From the NCBI GenBank assembly GCA_945836785.1, contig CAMAMD010000081.1, positions 1-6,435 of the forward strand: a stretch of 6,435 nt of DNA, given 5' to 3'. Position numbers and translations under genes: made by a program. The notes under the pieces were generated by a model, which searched no databases, had not been told where the DNA came from, and was given only the letters and a program-made list of their open reading frames with translations. Shown one piece after another: positions 1 to 6,363 of the stretch. Each line of letters begins with the position of its first letter. Position 1 is the stretch's first letter. The DNA is from an uncultured Clostridium sp. (GTDB taxonomy: Bacteria > Bacillota_A > Clostridia > Lachnospirales > Lachnospiraceae).

Positions 1-63
1 CTGCTTTGCACCACCTAGAAGCTCTGCCAATGCAGCAATATTAGGATAAGCAGTAAAATCCAT
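1..63 (-). CDS. 5' end of an unidentified gene, truncated by the window edge
   Basis: Only the first 21 codons are present. They begin MDFTAYPNIAALAELLGG and continue off the left edge. The ATG is preceded by a strong Shine-Dalgarno GGGAGG (72-77) with 8 bases of spacing, which is the main reason to believe in the gene. The visible N-terminus has no signal peptide or basic leader, so it does not look like another sugar-binding lipoprotein. The Ala/Leu-rich stretch resembles an amphipathic helix. It follows the unknown-function gene after 39 bases with no terminator between them, so it is probably in the same transcript. I do not recognise the family from so short a piece, and no function should be assigned. 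Confidence 0.65.
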   Translation of the reverse strand, partial: MDFTAYPNIAALAELLGGAKQ

Positions 64-102
64 GTGTTTTTCCTCCCTTTTCATATATTCATAATTCTTA
101 CT

Positions 103-690
103 TTAACGTTTTTTCAAAAAATGTTCCCTGTTCGGATATACCTCTCGGAAAGCTTCTGTTGCAGCTTTCTGTAAAGTCGAAAACTCCCTATCCATATGAA
201 GCAGATGCGGTGCCGTGTATGCAACTGCACTCAGTTGTTCTGCTATTTTCTTTGCCACGCTTTCGTCCGAAAGCTGCCCCATGCCAAAAAGAACAGACGT
301 AAAACCTCTTCCATTTGCACTGATATCAATAAATTTAAGACATGTATTTTTCAACTCCTGAAATATAATATCCTGTTCCTCAGCACTCCTTTTCTCAAAT
401 TCATACAGATATAATCCATGAATCGTCTCCGCCGCCAGTTTTTTCTTTTTGCCTCCAATATCGACATTATCACTCTCCGATATATATTTGAGGTTCATCA
501 TATAGCCGACAAATGCATCATTTCTCGGTTTCCTTTTCCCATATCTGGCTATCCAAAGCTTTTCCCGAAACAAGTCCGCTTCCGTTTTCGGGTTTGCATA
601 ATTCTCATTTAAAATGACCTGCCTTTTTTCCGGATTCATCTCCGCATAATAACGGGCAATCCAATCCTCCTGTACCGACATTTGACTCAT
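103..690 (-). CDS. Soluble protein of unknown function (possibly DUF6553-like)
   Basis: About 195 residues, rich in charged residues, with no signal peptide, lipobox or membrane segment, so probably cytoplasmic. The N-terminal part carries the motif WIARY twice (residues 10-14 and 46-50 from the chosen start), the second followed by a basic stretch and an acidic/aromatic segment. The middle has a KKKK run. The C-terminal half looks helical. It vaguely recalls the small Lachnospiraceae family DUF6553, but this is from memory and unverified. The longest frame starts at 705, but the Shine-Dalgarno AAGAAGG there abuts the ATG with no spacing. The in-frame ATG at 690 has GGAAAG (696-701) 5 bases upstream and is preferred. 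It follows the mglB-like gene after 54 bases without a visible terminator, so it probably shares the sugar-sensing operon. Its role there is unknown. Confidence 0.8.
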   Translation of the reverse strand: MSQMSVQEDWIARYYAEMNPEKRQVILNENYANPKTEADLFREKLWIARYGKRKPRNDAFVGYMMNLKYISESDNVDIGGKKKKLAAETIHGLYLYEFEKRSAEEQDIIFQELKNTCLKFIDISANGRGFTSVLFGMGQLSDESVAKKIAEQLSAVAYTAPHLLHMDREFSTLQKAATEAFREVYPNREHFLKKR

Positions 691-695
691 ATTAT

Positions 696-701
696 CTTTC
701 C
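696..701 (-). promoter_or_regulatory. Ribosome binding site favouring the start at 690 of the unknown-function gene
   Basis: On the minus strand this reads GGAAAG with 5 bases to the ATG at 690. The alternative ATG at 705 has AAGAAGG (706-712) directly adjoining it, a spacing too short for normal initiation. The call is moderate because GGAAAG is not a perfect Shine-Dalgarno sequence. Confidence 0.5.
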
Positions 702-744
702 ACATCCTTCTTTAAAATACTTTATCTTGTCTCAGAAATTCCCA

Positions 745-1776
745 TTATTCTCCGATATAATCAGAGATGTTCGAAGAATCAACTTTCTGATACGGCAAAA
801 TAATATACTTATCATCCTGAAATTCATATTGTGTCAAAGGATTCCCTTTGAACAGGTCCACTGCCAGATTTGCCATCTGCAAAGCCTGCCCCTCTTTATC
901 ATTATAGACTGTTCCCTGAATCGTCCCTTCCTGCACAGCAGTCAAAACGTCCTGCAACCCGTCAATTCCAAATATAATCGGGCGTTCTTCCTGATTATAA
1001 TCAAGCTTATCATAGGCAGCCACTGCGCCTAACGCCATTTCATCATTATTCGCAAGTACAAGCTCGATTTCGTCACCATATTGATTGATAAGCTGTGTCA
1101 TTTTATTTTCTGCCTGTGCCCGGTTCCAATCCGCAAATTGATAACTGAGCTTTTCAAGTTTTATCCCCTGCTCAATCAAGGTTCTCACGGAACAATCGGT
1201 TCTAATAACAGCATCCTGATGCCCTGCTTCTCCCTCAAGCAACACATACTGTATTTTCCCGTCCTGATTTCGATCCACCTGTTTATTTGCACTGATAACA
1301 TCAGCCGCTATCTCTCCCTGCATTACACCGGATTGCTGTGCATCTCCACCAATATAATACATTTTCTCCCATTGCATCAAATCCTCACGCACAGGTTCCC
1401 TGTTAAAGAAAATAATCGGTATATCCTCTTTTTTTGCCATTTCTATAATTTCCGATGGTGCGGTTCTATCTACGAGATCTACACACAGCACATCACAGCC
1501 TGCGTCTATGATTTCTTCTACCACATCATTCTGTGTAGACTGATCGTCCTTACCATCCCTTACTGTCATTATAATCTTAAGCTCATCCGATTCCATAGCC
1601 TCAAAATCCTGTTTCAAACAGTCTGTCAATGCATTGATATAAGGATCATCCTGTGTATATAGCACAACGCCGACCCGCAGTGTCGTACATTTATCGACAT
1701 CACGTTTTCCGCATCCGGGCAAAATCATGACCATCATAAGAAAAAGAATAAACCATTTTTTTCTGTTATGCTTCAT
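745..1776 (-). CDS. mglB: MglB-type glucose/galactose-binding lipoprotein
   Basis: A 343-residue periplasmic-binding-protein-fold lipoprotein, anchored to the outer face of the membrane. Residues 1-21 are a basic, hydrophobic signal peptide ending in LPGC, with Cys22 the likely lipidated residue (Pro at -2 is unusual). Compared with E. coli MglB from memory, the sugar-contact residues are present: Asp44, Tyr46 (Phe in E. coli), Asn125 in FFNREP, His186, Asp188 and Arg192 in GHQDAVIR, Trp217, Asn244 in ANND, Asp272 in GIDG and Asn292. The calcium loop DRNQDGKIQ (168-176) and its distant ligand Glu238 are also kept. D-glucose or D-galactose is therefore the likely ligand. A Shine-Dalgarno AGAGGTG lies 7 bases before the ATG, 20 bases after the previous stop. 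No permease or ATPase gene is next to it, and it follows a two-component system, so it may be a co-sensor instead of, or as well as, a transport component. Confidence 0.93.
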   Translation of the reverse strand: MKHNRKKWFILFLMMVMILPGCGKRDVDKCTTLRVGVVLYTQDDPYINALTDCLKQDFEAMESDELKIIMTVRDGKDDQSTQNDVVEEIIDAGCDVLCVDLVDRTAPSEIIEMAKKEDIPIIFFNREPVREDLMQWEKMYYIGGDAQQSGVMQGEIAADVISANKQVDRNQDGKIQYVLLEGEAGHQDAVIRTDCSVRTLIEQGIKLEKLSYQFADWNRAQAENKMTQLINQYGDEIELVLANNDEMALGAVAAYDKLDYNQEERPIIFGIDGLQDVLTAVQEGTIQGTVYNDKEGQALQMANLAVDLFKGNPLTQYEFQDDKYIILPYQKVDSSNISDYIGE

Positions 1777-1796
1777 CTGTCTTCACCTCTCGCACA

Positions 1797-2780
1797 TCAC
1801 TCATATGTGTAAAGAAACTGCTGGATTTCCTCTGTAAATATATCTTCCTTTTGTAATATTTTCAAATCTGTTGTGTGGTCCGGAATCGTATAAAGACTAT
1901 GTTCAAGTGCATGGGCTATCTCAACAACACTATCATATCCCATCCCATACTCATCTGTCATTACAAGGCATTGTATTATTTCATCATCCAAATAATAGAC
2001 ACTTTTCATACTATTTCCGATTCCATACAACAGTGTTCCCTGCAAGTTTCCATCGGCAGCCATTTCTCCAAGCTGCTCCAATGCATCCGTATCCAAAACT
2101 GCTATAAAATCAACATATTCCTGTTGTTCGACCATTGTTGCAACACTCTGATCATTCCTTGTGTTTATCTGCCAGCTTATTTCACATCCGGTATCAGCAA
2201 GTGCATCCTTCAATCCCTGCTGTCGCTTCTCTGCACTGTCCGTTTCTGCCAGGCCACCCACAATTCCCACAGTTTTTCCCTTTATGTCATTTCCGTTTTT
2301 TCGCAACAGTTCCTGTCCAAGCTGATATCCCATTTCATAATGATCCGGCATAATCTTCGGAAAATCTGATGTTGCATGTATATCATCAGAAATTTTCGAA
2401 GTAATCACATCATTTGCAACAAGAATGACCGGCTTGTCTTTCGACACTTCTTCAAGTATTTCCAATACATCGTACCCCGGTGCGGCCTGAATGATAAATG
2501 CATCGATATTATTATTCAACTGTTCATATATCAAATTTCTTTCTTCCTCTGCATTTTCAATTTCATCCGTATTACATATAATCAAATGAATATTCTGAAT
2601 ATCCGCAGCCTGCTTCATTCCGTTAATGAAAGAATCCCATTTTTCATCACCCGAATTTTCTATAATGACAGCAACTCTCTTCTGTGGTTTCTCACCCATA
2701 AAAATATTTCTCACAAAAAAGATTGTTAAAAATGCCAGTAAAATTTCTGTTATCAGAAAGGTTATTCTACTTTTTTTCAT
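1797..2780 (-). CDS. Membrane-anchored sugar-binding-protein-like protein, probable co-sensor
   Basis: A 327-residue protein with a short basic N-terminus, one hydrophobic segment at about residues 7-28, and an extracellular domain of the RbsB/LacI-like periplasmic-binding fold (about 35-300). Visible fold marks are the opening strand RVAVIIENSG, AFIIQAAPG near 94-102, PVILVANDV near 117-125, and TVGIVGG near 170-176 followed by a helix with Lys-Arg. There is no lipobox Cys, so the segment probably stays as a transmembrane anchor. Positions that contact sugar in RbsB/MglB are changed: the NDEMALGA region reads LDTDALEQ and the G-D-G loop reads GIGNS. The ligand is unknown and may not be a sugar. 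The start at 2780 is chosen because AAAGGA (2788-2793) sits 7 bases upstream; the longer frame from 2822 would overlap the kinase by 38 bases and looks worse. The gap to the kinase stop is 4 bases, which suggests translational coupling. Function as kinase partner is inferred from this context. Confidence 0.85.
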   Translation of the reverse strand: MKKSRITFLITEILLAFLTIFFVRNIFMGEKPQKRVAVIIENSGDEKWDSFINGMKQAADIQNIHLIICNTDEIENAEEERNLIYEQLNNNIDAFIIQAAPGYDVLEILEEVSKDKPVILVANDVITSKISDDIHATSDFPKIMPDHYEMGYQLGQELLRKNGNDIKGKTVGIVGGLAETDSAEKRQQGLKDALADTGCEISWQINTRNDQSVATMVEQQEYVDFIAVLDTDALEQLGEMAADGNLQGTLLYGIGNSMKSVYYLDDEIIQCLVMTDEYGMGYDSVVEIAHALEHSLYTIPDHTTDLKILQKEDIFTEEIQQFLYTYE

Positions 2781-2784
2781 TTTA

Positions 2785-4590
2785 TTATCCTTTCCAGATT
2801 TTTGATTTTTCCAACTCGTCACAATTTTCCTTCGTAAAAGGAATCGCCGGCAGGTGTACGGTCACCGTTGTACCCACATCAGCCTCACTCTCAACCGTCA
2901 GTCCATACGCAGTTCCAAACATGAGCTGAATTCTGGAATGCACATTAATCAACCCAACTCCGGAGCCATGCTTCGGAACCTTTTGATTATCCGTAAGGAT
3001 GTTACGCACATCCTCCTCGCGCATTCCCATTCCGTTATCTTCTATAGCAATATAAATATCTTTCTCCTTTATTCTGCCTTTTATGAGAATTTTCGCATCA
3101 TCATCCTCGTCCATATCGCCGACACCGTAATAAATTGCATTTTCCAAAATCGGCTGTAATATCAATTTTACGGTACAATAATTGTATATTTCCGAATCCA
3201 CATCATACTGTATTTCAAAACGGTCTTTATAACGATATTTCTGGATATTTAAGTAACTCCGGCAATGCTGTATTTCATCTTCAATGCTGATAATCGTCTT
3301 TCCCTTAGAAAGGCTGATACGAAACAGCTTCGCAAGCTCGGATATCATAAACACCGCATCCTCATTTTTATTTCCCTCAATCATCCAGGTAATTGATTCC
3401 AGCGTATTATATAAAAAATGTGGGTTTATCTGACTTTGCAATGCATCCAGCTCGCTTTTTCTGCGTTCATTCTGTTGTTCCACGATCTCTTTCATCAGAC
3501 TTTCTATCTGCTCATACGATTTTTGAACCGAATGTCCGAGATGTCTGATTTCAGAAGACCCCCCTATATATATATTTGGCTTTTCACCCGCCTCATATGC
3601 CTTAACAGAATCATCCAGCTTCAATATTGGGCTCGATATTTTCCTCGTAATTATCTTGTTCACAAATAGAATCATCATAATCAACAACGTAATTATTGTC
3701 ATAATATAATAACGAAACCGTATCAGACTATCTGTCTGTACATTTTGCGGGATTACGCCTACCACTTTCCAGCCGGTGTAGGCTATGGTACTCACAATAA
3801 CTTTTCTCTTTTCTCCGTTTAATGTGTCGTCATAGATACCATCTTCAAATGCTGCAACCTCCGCATTGTTCTCCGAAAACAACCCTCTACTGATCTCCAT
3901 GGCACGCGGATGGAAAATAATATTTCCTGCACTGTCACATAAATAATAATATTGTCCATTATTTTCCCGATTAATTTTTTCAAGGATCTCCGAAATATTG
4001 GAATATTTCATATCGACAAGCAATACACCGTTTCGCGGATTTCCTCCGTCAATGATATCAACTGCCCGGCTAAGAGATACAACCCAGTGAAATCTGGACG
4101 CATCATCCCGAAATAAATTTTGCATATGCGATGTCGAAAAATGCATATTTTCAATTTCGTCGGTTGCCTTTACAAACCAATCCTGCTGTGCAATCTCCAC
4201 ATCCTCTTTTTGTGCGGTTACCGGTTCTGCAGCAATCAAATTACCTGTCTCGTCATACAGAGCAATACTTTGAATTTTGTCCTTGTTCATCTCATAAAGC
4301 AGGCTCAACTCCTGATTAAATTCCATACTGGATACATCAAGCTCCTGAATAACGTTGTAACTCAAAGCATTTGAAATCTGTCTCATGTTTAACAGATAAT
4401 GCTCTATTGAATCGACGGTACTCACCATAAGTGTATCCGCATCCTGTATCTCCACCTGCCTCATAGCCATCTCATATCGATTATACAAAAGCAAGCCCAT
4501 CGTTACGGAGGTAACAATCGTAAGCATCGTAAGAACAGACATAATAATTGACTGAATATCATATGTTCCGGGTTTTCTCTTTTTTCTCAT
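2785..4590 (-). CDS. YesM-type sensor histidine kinase with extracellular Cache-like domain
   Basis: A 601-residue membrane kinase that autophosphorylates and passes phosphate to the response regulator encoded just upstream. Transmembrane segments lie at about 13-36 and 293-312. The roughly 255 residues between them have the look of an extracellular double Cache domain (QDWFVKA near 136-142 and YLCDSAGNIIFHP near 216-228). A HAMP linker follows (about 311-363, with SSPILKLDDSVKAYEAGE), then a coiled coil. The His_kinase family motif QINPHFLYN gives His391 as phosphoacceptor. The ATP-binding domain shows the N box LQPILENAIYYG (Asn484), the G1 box EDNGMGM (517-523) and the G2 box HGSGVGLINV (541-550). 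All catalytic motifs are intact and length is normal for the family. The gene starts 6 bases after the regulator stop, with AAGGAA about 10 bases upstream. The signal is unknown; the two downstream binding proteins suggest sugar input. Confidence 0.95.
   Translation of the reverse strand: MRKKRKPGTYDIQSIIMSVLTMLTIVTSVTMGLLLYNRYEMAMRQVEIQDADTLMVSTVDSIEHYLLNMRQISNALSYNVIQELDVSSMEFNQELSLLYEMNKDKIQSIALYDETGNLIAAEPVTAQKEDVEIAQQDWFVKATDEIENMHFSTSHMQNLFRDDASRFHWVVSLSRAVDIIDGGNPRNGVLLVDMKYSNISEILEKINRENNGQYYYLCDSAGNIIFHPRAMEISRGLFSENNAEVAAFEDGIYDDTLNGEKRKVIVSTIAYTGWKVVGVIPQNVQTDSLIRFRYYIMTIITLLIMMILFVNKIITRKISSPILKLDDSVKAYEAGEKPNIYIGGSSEIRHLGHSVQKSYEQIESLMKEIVEQQNERRKSELDALQSQINPHFLYNTLESITWMIEGNKNEDAVFMISELAKLFRISLSKGKTIISIEDEIQHCRSYLNIQKYRYKDRFEIQYDVDSEIYNYCTVKLILQPILENAIYYGVGDMDEDDDAKILIKGRIKEKDIYIAIEDNGMGMREEDVRNILTDNQKVPKHGSGVGLINVHSRIQLMFGTAYGLTVESEADVGTTVTVHLPAIPFTKENCDELEKSKIWKG
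2788..2793 (-). promoter_or_regulatory. Ribosome binding site that decides the anchored binding protein start
   Basis: On the minus strand this reads AAAGGA, 7 bases before the ATG at 2780. It lies within the last codons of the histidine kinase gene, whose TAA stop occupies 2785-2787. Ribosomes finishing the kinase would end almost on the next start, which fits coupled translation. Confidence 0.7.
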
Positions 4591-4596
4591 ATTGCA

Positions 4597-6201
4597 TCAT
4601 TTCCTTGTATGTTCTGATCGATATTTCGAAGGTGACATGCCAAATTTTCTCTTAAATACATAGCTGAAATAATTGGCATCCACATATCCTACATGTTCCG
4701 CAATCTCATAACTCTTCTCATTTGTCTCAAGTATCAGCCGAAGTGCCTGTTCCATCCGATAATCCGTAAGATATGTGATAAAGGACTGTCCCACTTCTTT
4801 TTTAAATACAGAAGAGAAGTATGAATTGGATACACCCAATTTTGAGCACACTGTATCCAGGGATAAGTCAGGGTCCTGATAGTTGTCCCGCACTGTATTC
4901 TTTGCCTCTGTAATCAAATACCGCAGGGACGAATTTCTGGCGTTTTTTAATTCATCACTAATGGATAATGCGACATGAATAATCCATCTGGTCAAGGCAC
5001 TCTCATCCATCTGCGGAACCATTTCATACGGATTTTTAATATCCCCTATATGGTTATCAAAATTCAAATAATTATTGGCACAAAAGCGATAAAGGTGCCC
5101 CACGATTTCCATCGCAACAAAATTATACTGCGTAACCGTCGTTGCATTCTCGCGAAGGTTGCGAACCATATTATAGACTGCATTTTCGATATCTTCACGC
5201 ACCCCTAAATGTATGGCCTTGAACAAATCATTCATCTTGATATCTTCCAGCTGCATCGACAATTCCTGCCCCTTCGGTGCAATATCACCGATATAAATAG
5301 AACGTTTCGTGCCATAAAGCACCCGATAGGAAATTGCCTCTCTGGCTCCTTCATAAGAGCTGCTGATATGAATCAGATTGTCACACGCTTTGCCTATACC
5401 CGCTGTCACAACTGCACCCAAAAAACGATCCGCCCATCTGCAAAATCTGTCACAGTCATCTGTGAGCTGTGAAACACTGTCCTCGGACTGCATTTCTACA
5501 ATCATAACAACATTTCCAAGATACGTAAAATTCTCACATTTCCACTTATCGCTGAGTTTCTCCCGTACCTCTCTCTGAACCGACATCGTGAGCAGCAGCG
5601 GGCTCATGGCATCCGGCACATGATTTTCTGATGTATGCAGTATGACGCAGCAAAATACAGGGCCTTTCAGCGGAATCTGGTACGCACCGAGAAACTTATC
5701 GATATCTGTCTCGTGTACTCTGCCCTCTATCAACGAACAGAAGAAGTTCGTCTGAAGCAACGGCAAGGACTCCATGTAGTACTTTTCGAGTTTCTTTACG
5801 TTTAACTTTTCATCCCATTCCCGATCCAGTGTGTCTTTCAAACGTTTCATACACTCTGAAAGCTCGTTTGCATTGACCGGTTTTAATACATATTCCTCTA
5901 TCTCAAGATGCACTGCCTCTTTTGCATACTCAAATTCATCAAACCCGGTTAATATCATAATCCTGATACCCGGATTTTCCTCCTTCAGTTTCCGCGATAG
6001 CTCCAGACCATCCATATATGGCATCTTAATATCTGTAATCACGACATCCGGCTGCATCTTTTCGGCAACCTCCAGTGCCTTTACTCCATTTTGCGCCTTT
6101 CCGATAACCTCAAAGCCCAGCTCCTCCCAATTTATTTTATGCTCAATGACATTCATAACCTCTTCTTCATCATCCACAAGAAGTACTTTATATTTTTGCA
6201 T
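4597..6201 (-). CDS. YesN-type response regulator (receiver plus AraC-type DNA-binding domain)
   Basis: A 534-residue cytoplasmic transcription regulator, the first gene of the operon and partner of the kinase that follows. The receiver domain (about 1-120) has the acidic pair Asp10-Asp11, phosphoacceptor Asp57 in ITDIKMP, Thr85 in ILTG and Lys107 in LKPV, so it should be phosphorylated normally. The middle (about 130-420) is the long YesN-type linker, with a degenerate GGDEF-like segment around 267-298 (GIGK...SYEGAREAI). The C-terminus (about 436-532) is an AraC/XylS domain with two helix-turn-helix units: SLDTVCSKLGVSNSYFSSVF, and SYEIAEHVGY followed by NYFSYVFKRKFGMSPSKYR. An upstream in-frame ATG exists at 6225, but AGGAGG lies 7 bases before the ATG at 6201, which also gives the usual MQKYKVLLVDDE start. 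Likely targets are sugar-uptake genes and perhaps its own promoter; both are inferences. Confidence 0.95.
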   Translation of the reverse strand: MQKYKVLLVDDEEEVMNVIEHKINWEELGFEVIGKAQNGVKALEVAEKMQPDVVITDIKMPYMDGLELSRKLKEENPGIRIMILTGFDEFEYAKEAVHLEIEEYVLKPVNANELSECMKRLKDTLDREWDEKLNVKKLEKYYMESLPLLQTNFFCSLIEGRVHETDIDKFLGAYQIPLKGPVFCCVILHTSENHVPDAMSPLLLTMSVQREVREKLSDKWKCENFTYLGNVVMIVEMQSEDSVSQLTDDCDRFCRWADRFLGAVVTAGIGKACDNLIHISSSYEGAREAISYRVLYGTKRSIYIGDIAPKGQELSMQLEDIKMNDLFKAIHLGVREDIENAVYNMVRNLRENATTVTQYNFVAMEIVGHLYRFCANNYLNFDNHIGDIKNPYEMVPQMDESALTRWIIHVALSISDELKNARNSSLRYLITEAKNTVRDNYQDPDLSLDTVCSKLGVSNSYFSSVFKKEVGQSFITYLTDYRMEQALRLILETNEKSYEIAEHVGYVDANYFSYVFKRKFGMSPSKYRSEHTRK

Positions 6202-6208
6202 TTCCATG

Positions 6209-6214
6209 CCTCCT
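6209..6214 (-). promoter_or_regulatory. Ribosome binding site that decides the regulator start
   Basis: On the minus strand this reads AGGAGG, 7 bases before the ATG at 6201. It lies inside the 8-codon extension that would result from using the ATG at 6225. Only a weak GGGTGA with about 9 bases of spacing precedes that upstream ATG, so initiation at 6201 is more likely. Confidence 0.8.
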
Positions 6215-6254
6215 GCATAATTCATCCGTTTAAATCACCCATATATATTTATAT

Positions 6255-6283
6255 ATTATACCAGAAAATCTACCTTATTGAAA
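6255..6283 (-). promoter_or_regulatory. Extended -10 promoter of the two-component operon
   Basis: On the minus strand 6263-6255 reads TGGTATAAT, a perfect TATAAT preceded by the TGn extension of sigma-A-type promoters. Seventeen bases upstream, 6283-6278 reads TTTCAA, a poor -35 (3 of 6 matches to TTGACA), as is common for extended -10 promoters or those helped by an activator. Transcription would start near 6248, giving a leader of about 47 bases to the chosen start. All downstream minus-strand genes are close enough to share this promoter. Confidence 0.75.
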
Positions 6284-6295
6284 TCCAATGCCAAT
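6277..6295. promoter_or_regulatory. Candidate operator: ATTG/CCAAT repeats over the -35 region
   Basis: The plus strand holds ATTG (6277-6280) and CAAT (6286-6289) as an inverted repeat with a 5-base spacer, followed by a second CCAAT (6291-6295) that repeats the first in direct orientation at 6-base spacing. The block covers and extends upstream of the weak -35 of the operon promoter, where a transcription factor could act. AraC-type regulators often bind direct repeats, but these repeats are short and the region is AT-rich, so chance is possible. Confidence 0.25.
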
Positions 6296-6351
6296 TAAAA
6301 ATCTAAAAATATAGCAAAAGGTATGCCATATTAAATAATACAGCAAGCATC

Positions 6352-6361
6352 TATGTATAAA
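6352..6361 (+). promoter_or_regulatory. Possible -10 element for the plus-strand RNA
   Basis: The stretch TATGTATAAA includes TATAAA (6356-6361), placed so that transcription would start around the GGG at 6366-6368, just ahead of the predicted outer stem. No convincing -35 exists at the expected distance (6333-6338 is AAATAA). The surrounding DNA is AT-rich, so this is a weak call. Confidence 0.3.
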
Positions 6362-6363
6362 AA

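Noticed and set aside
706..744. Possible promoter or terminator between the mglB-like gene and the unknown-function gene
   Set aside because: TATTTT is present but without a convincing -35, and no GC-rich hairpin followed by a T run is visible.
1081..1662. A 193-codon open frame on the plus strand
   Set aside because: It is antisense to the well-supported mglB-like gene, and its translation is a Cys/His/Ile-rich, low-similarity sequence typical of the reverse of AT-rich coding DNA.
1875..2369. A 164-codon open frame on the plus strand, and overlapping shorter ones
   Set aside because: They lie antisense to the anchored binding protein gene and have no family signal; they are best explained as shadows of it.
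5831..6220. A 129-codon Ser-rich open frame on the plus strand
   Set aside because: It is the reverse of the receiver-domain coding sequence of the response regulator, whose motifs are unambiguous.
6241..6260. Alternating AT run that is nearly self-complementary
   Set aside because: It overlaps the -10 and initial transcribed region and is too low in complexity to call a specific site.
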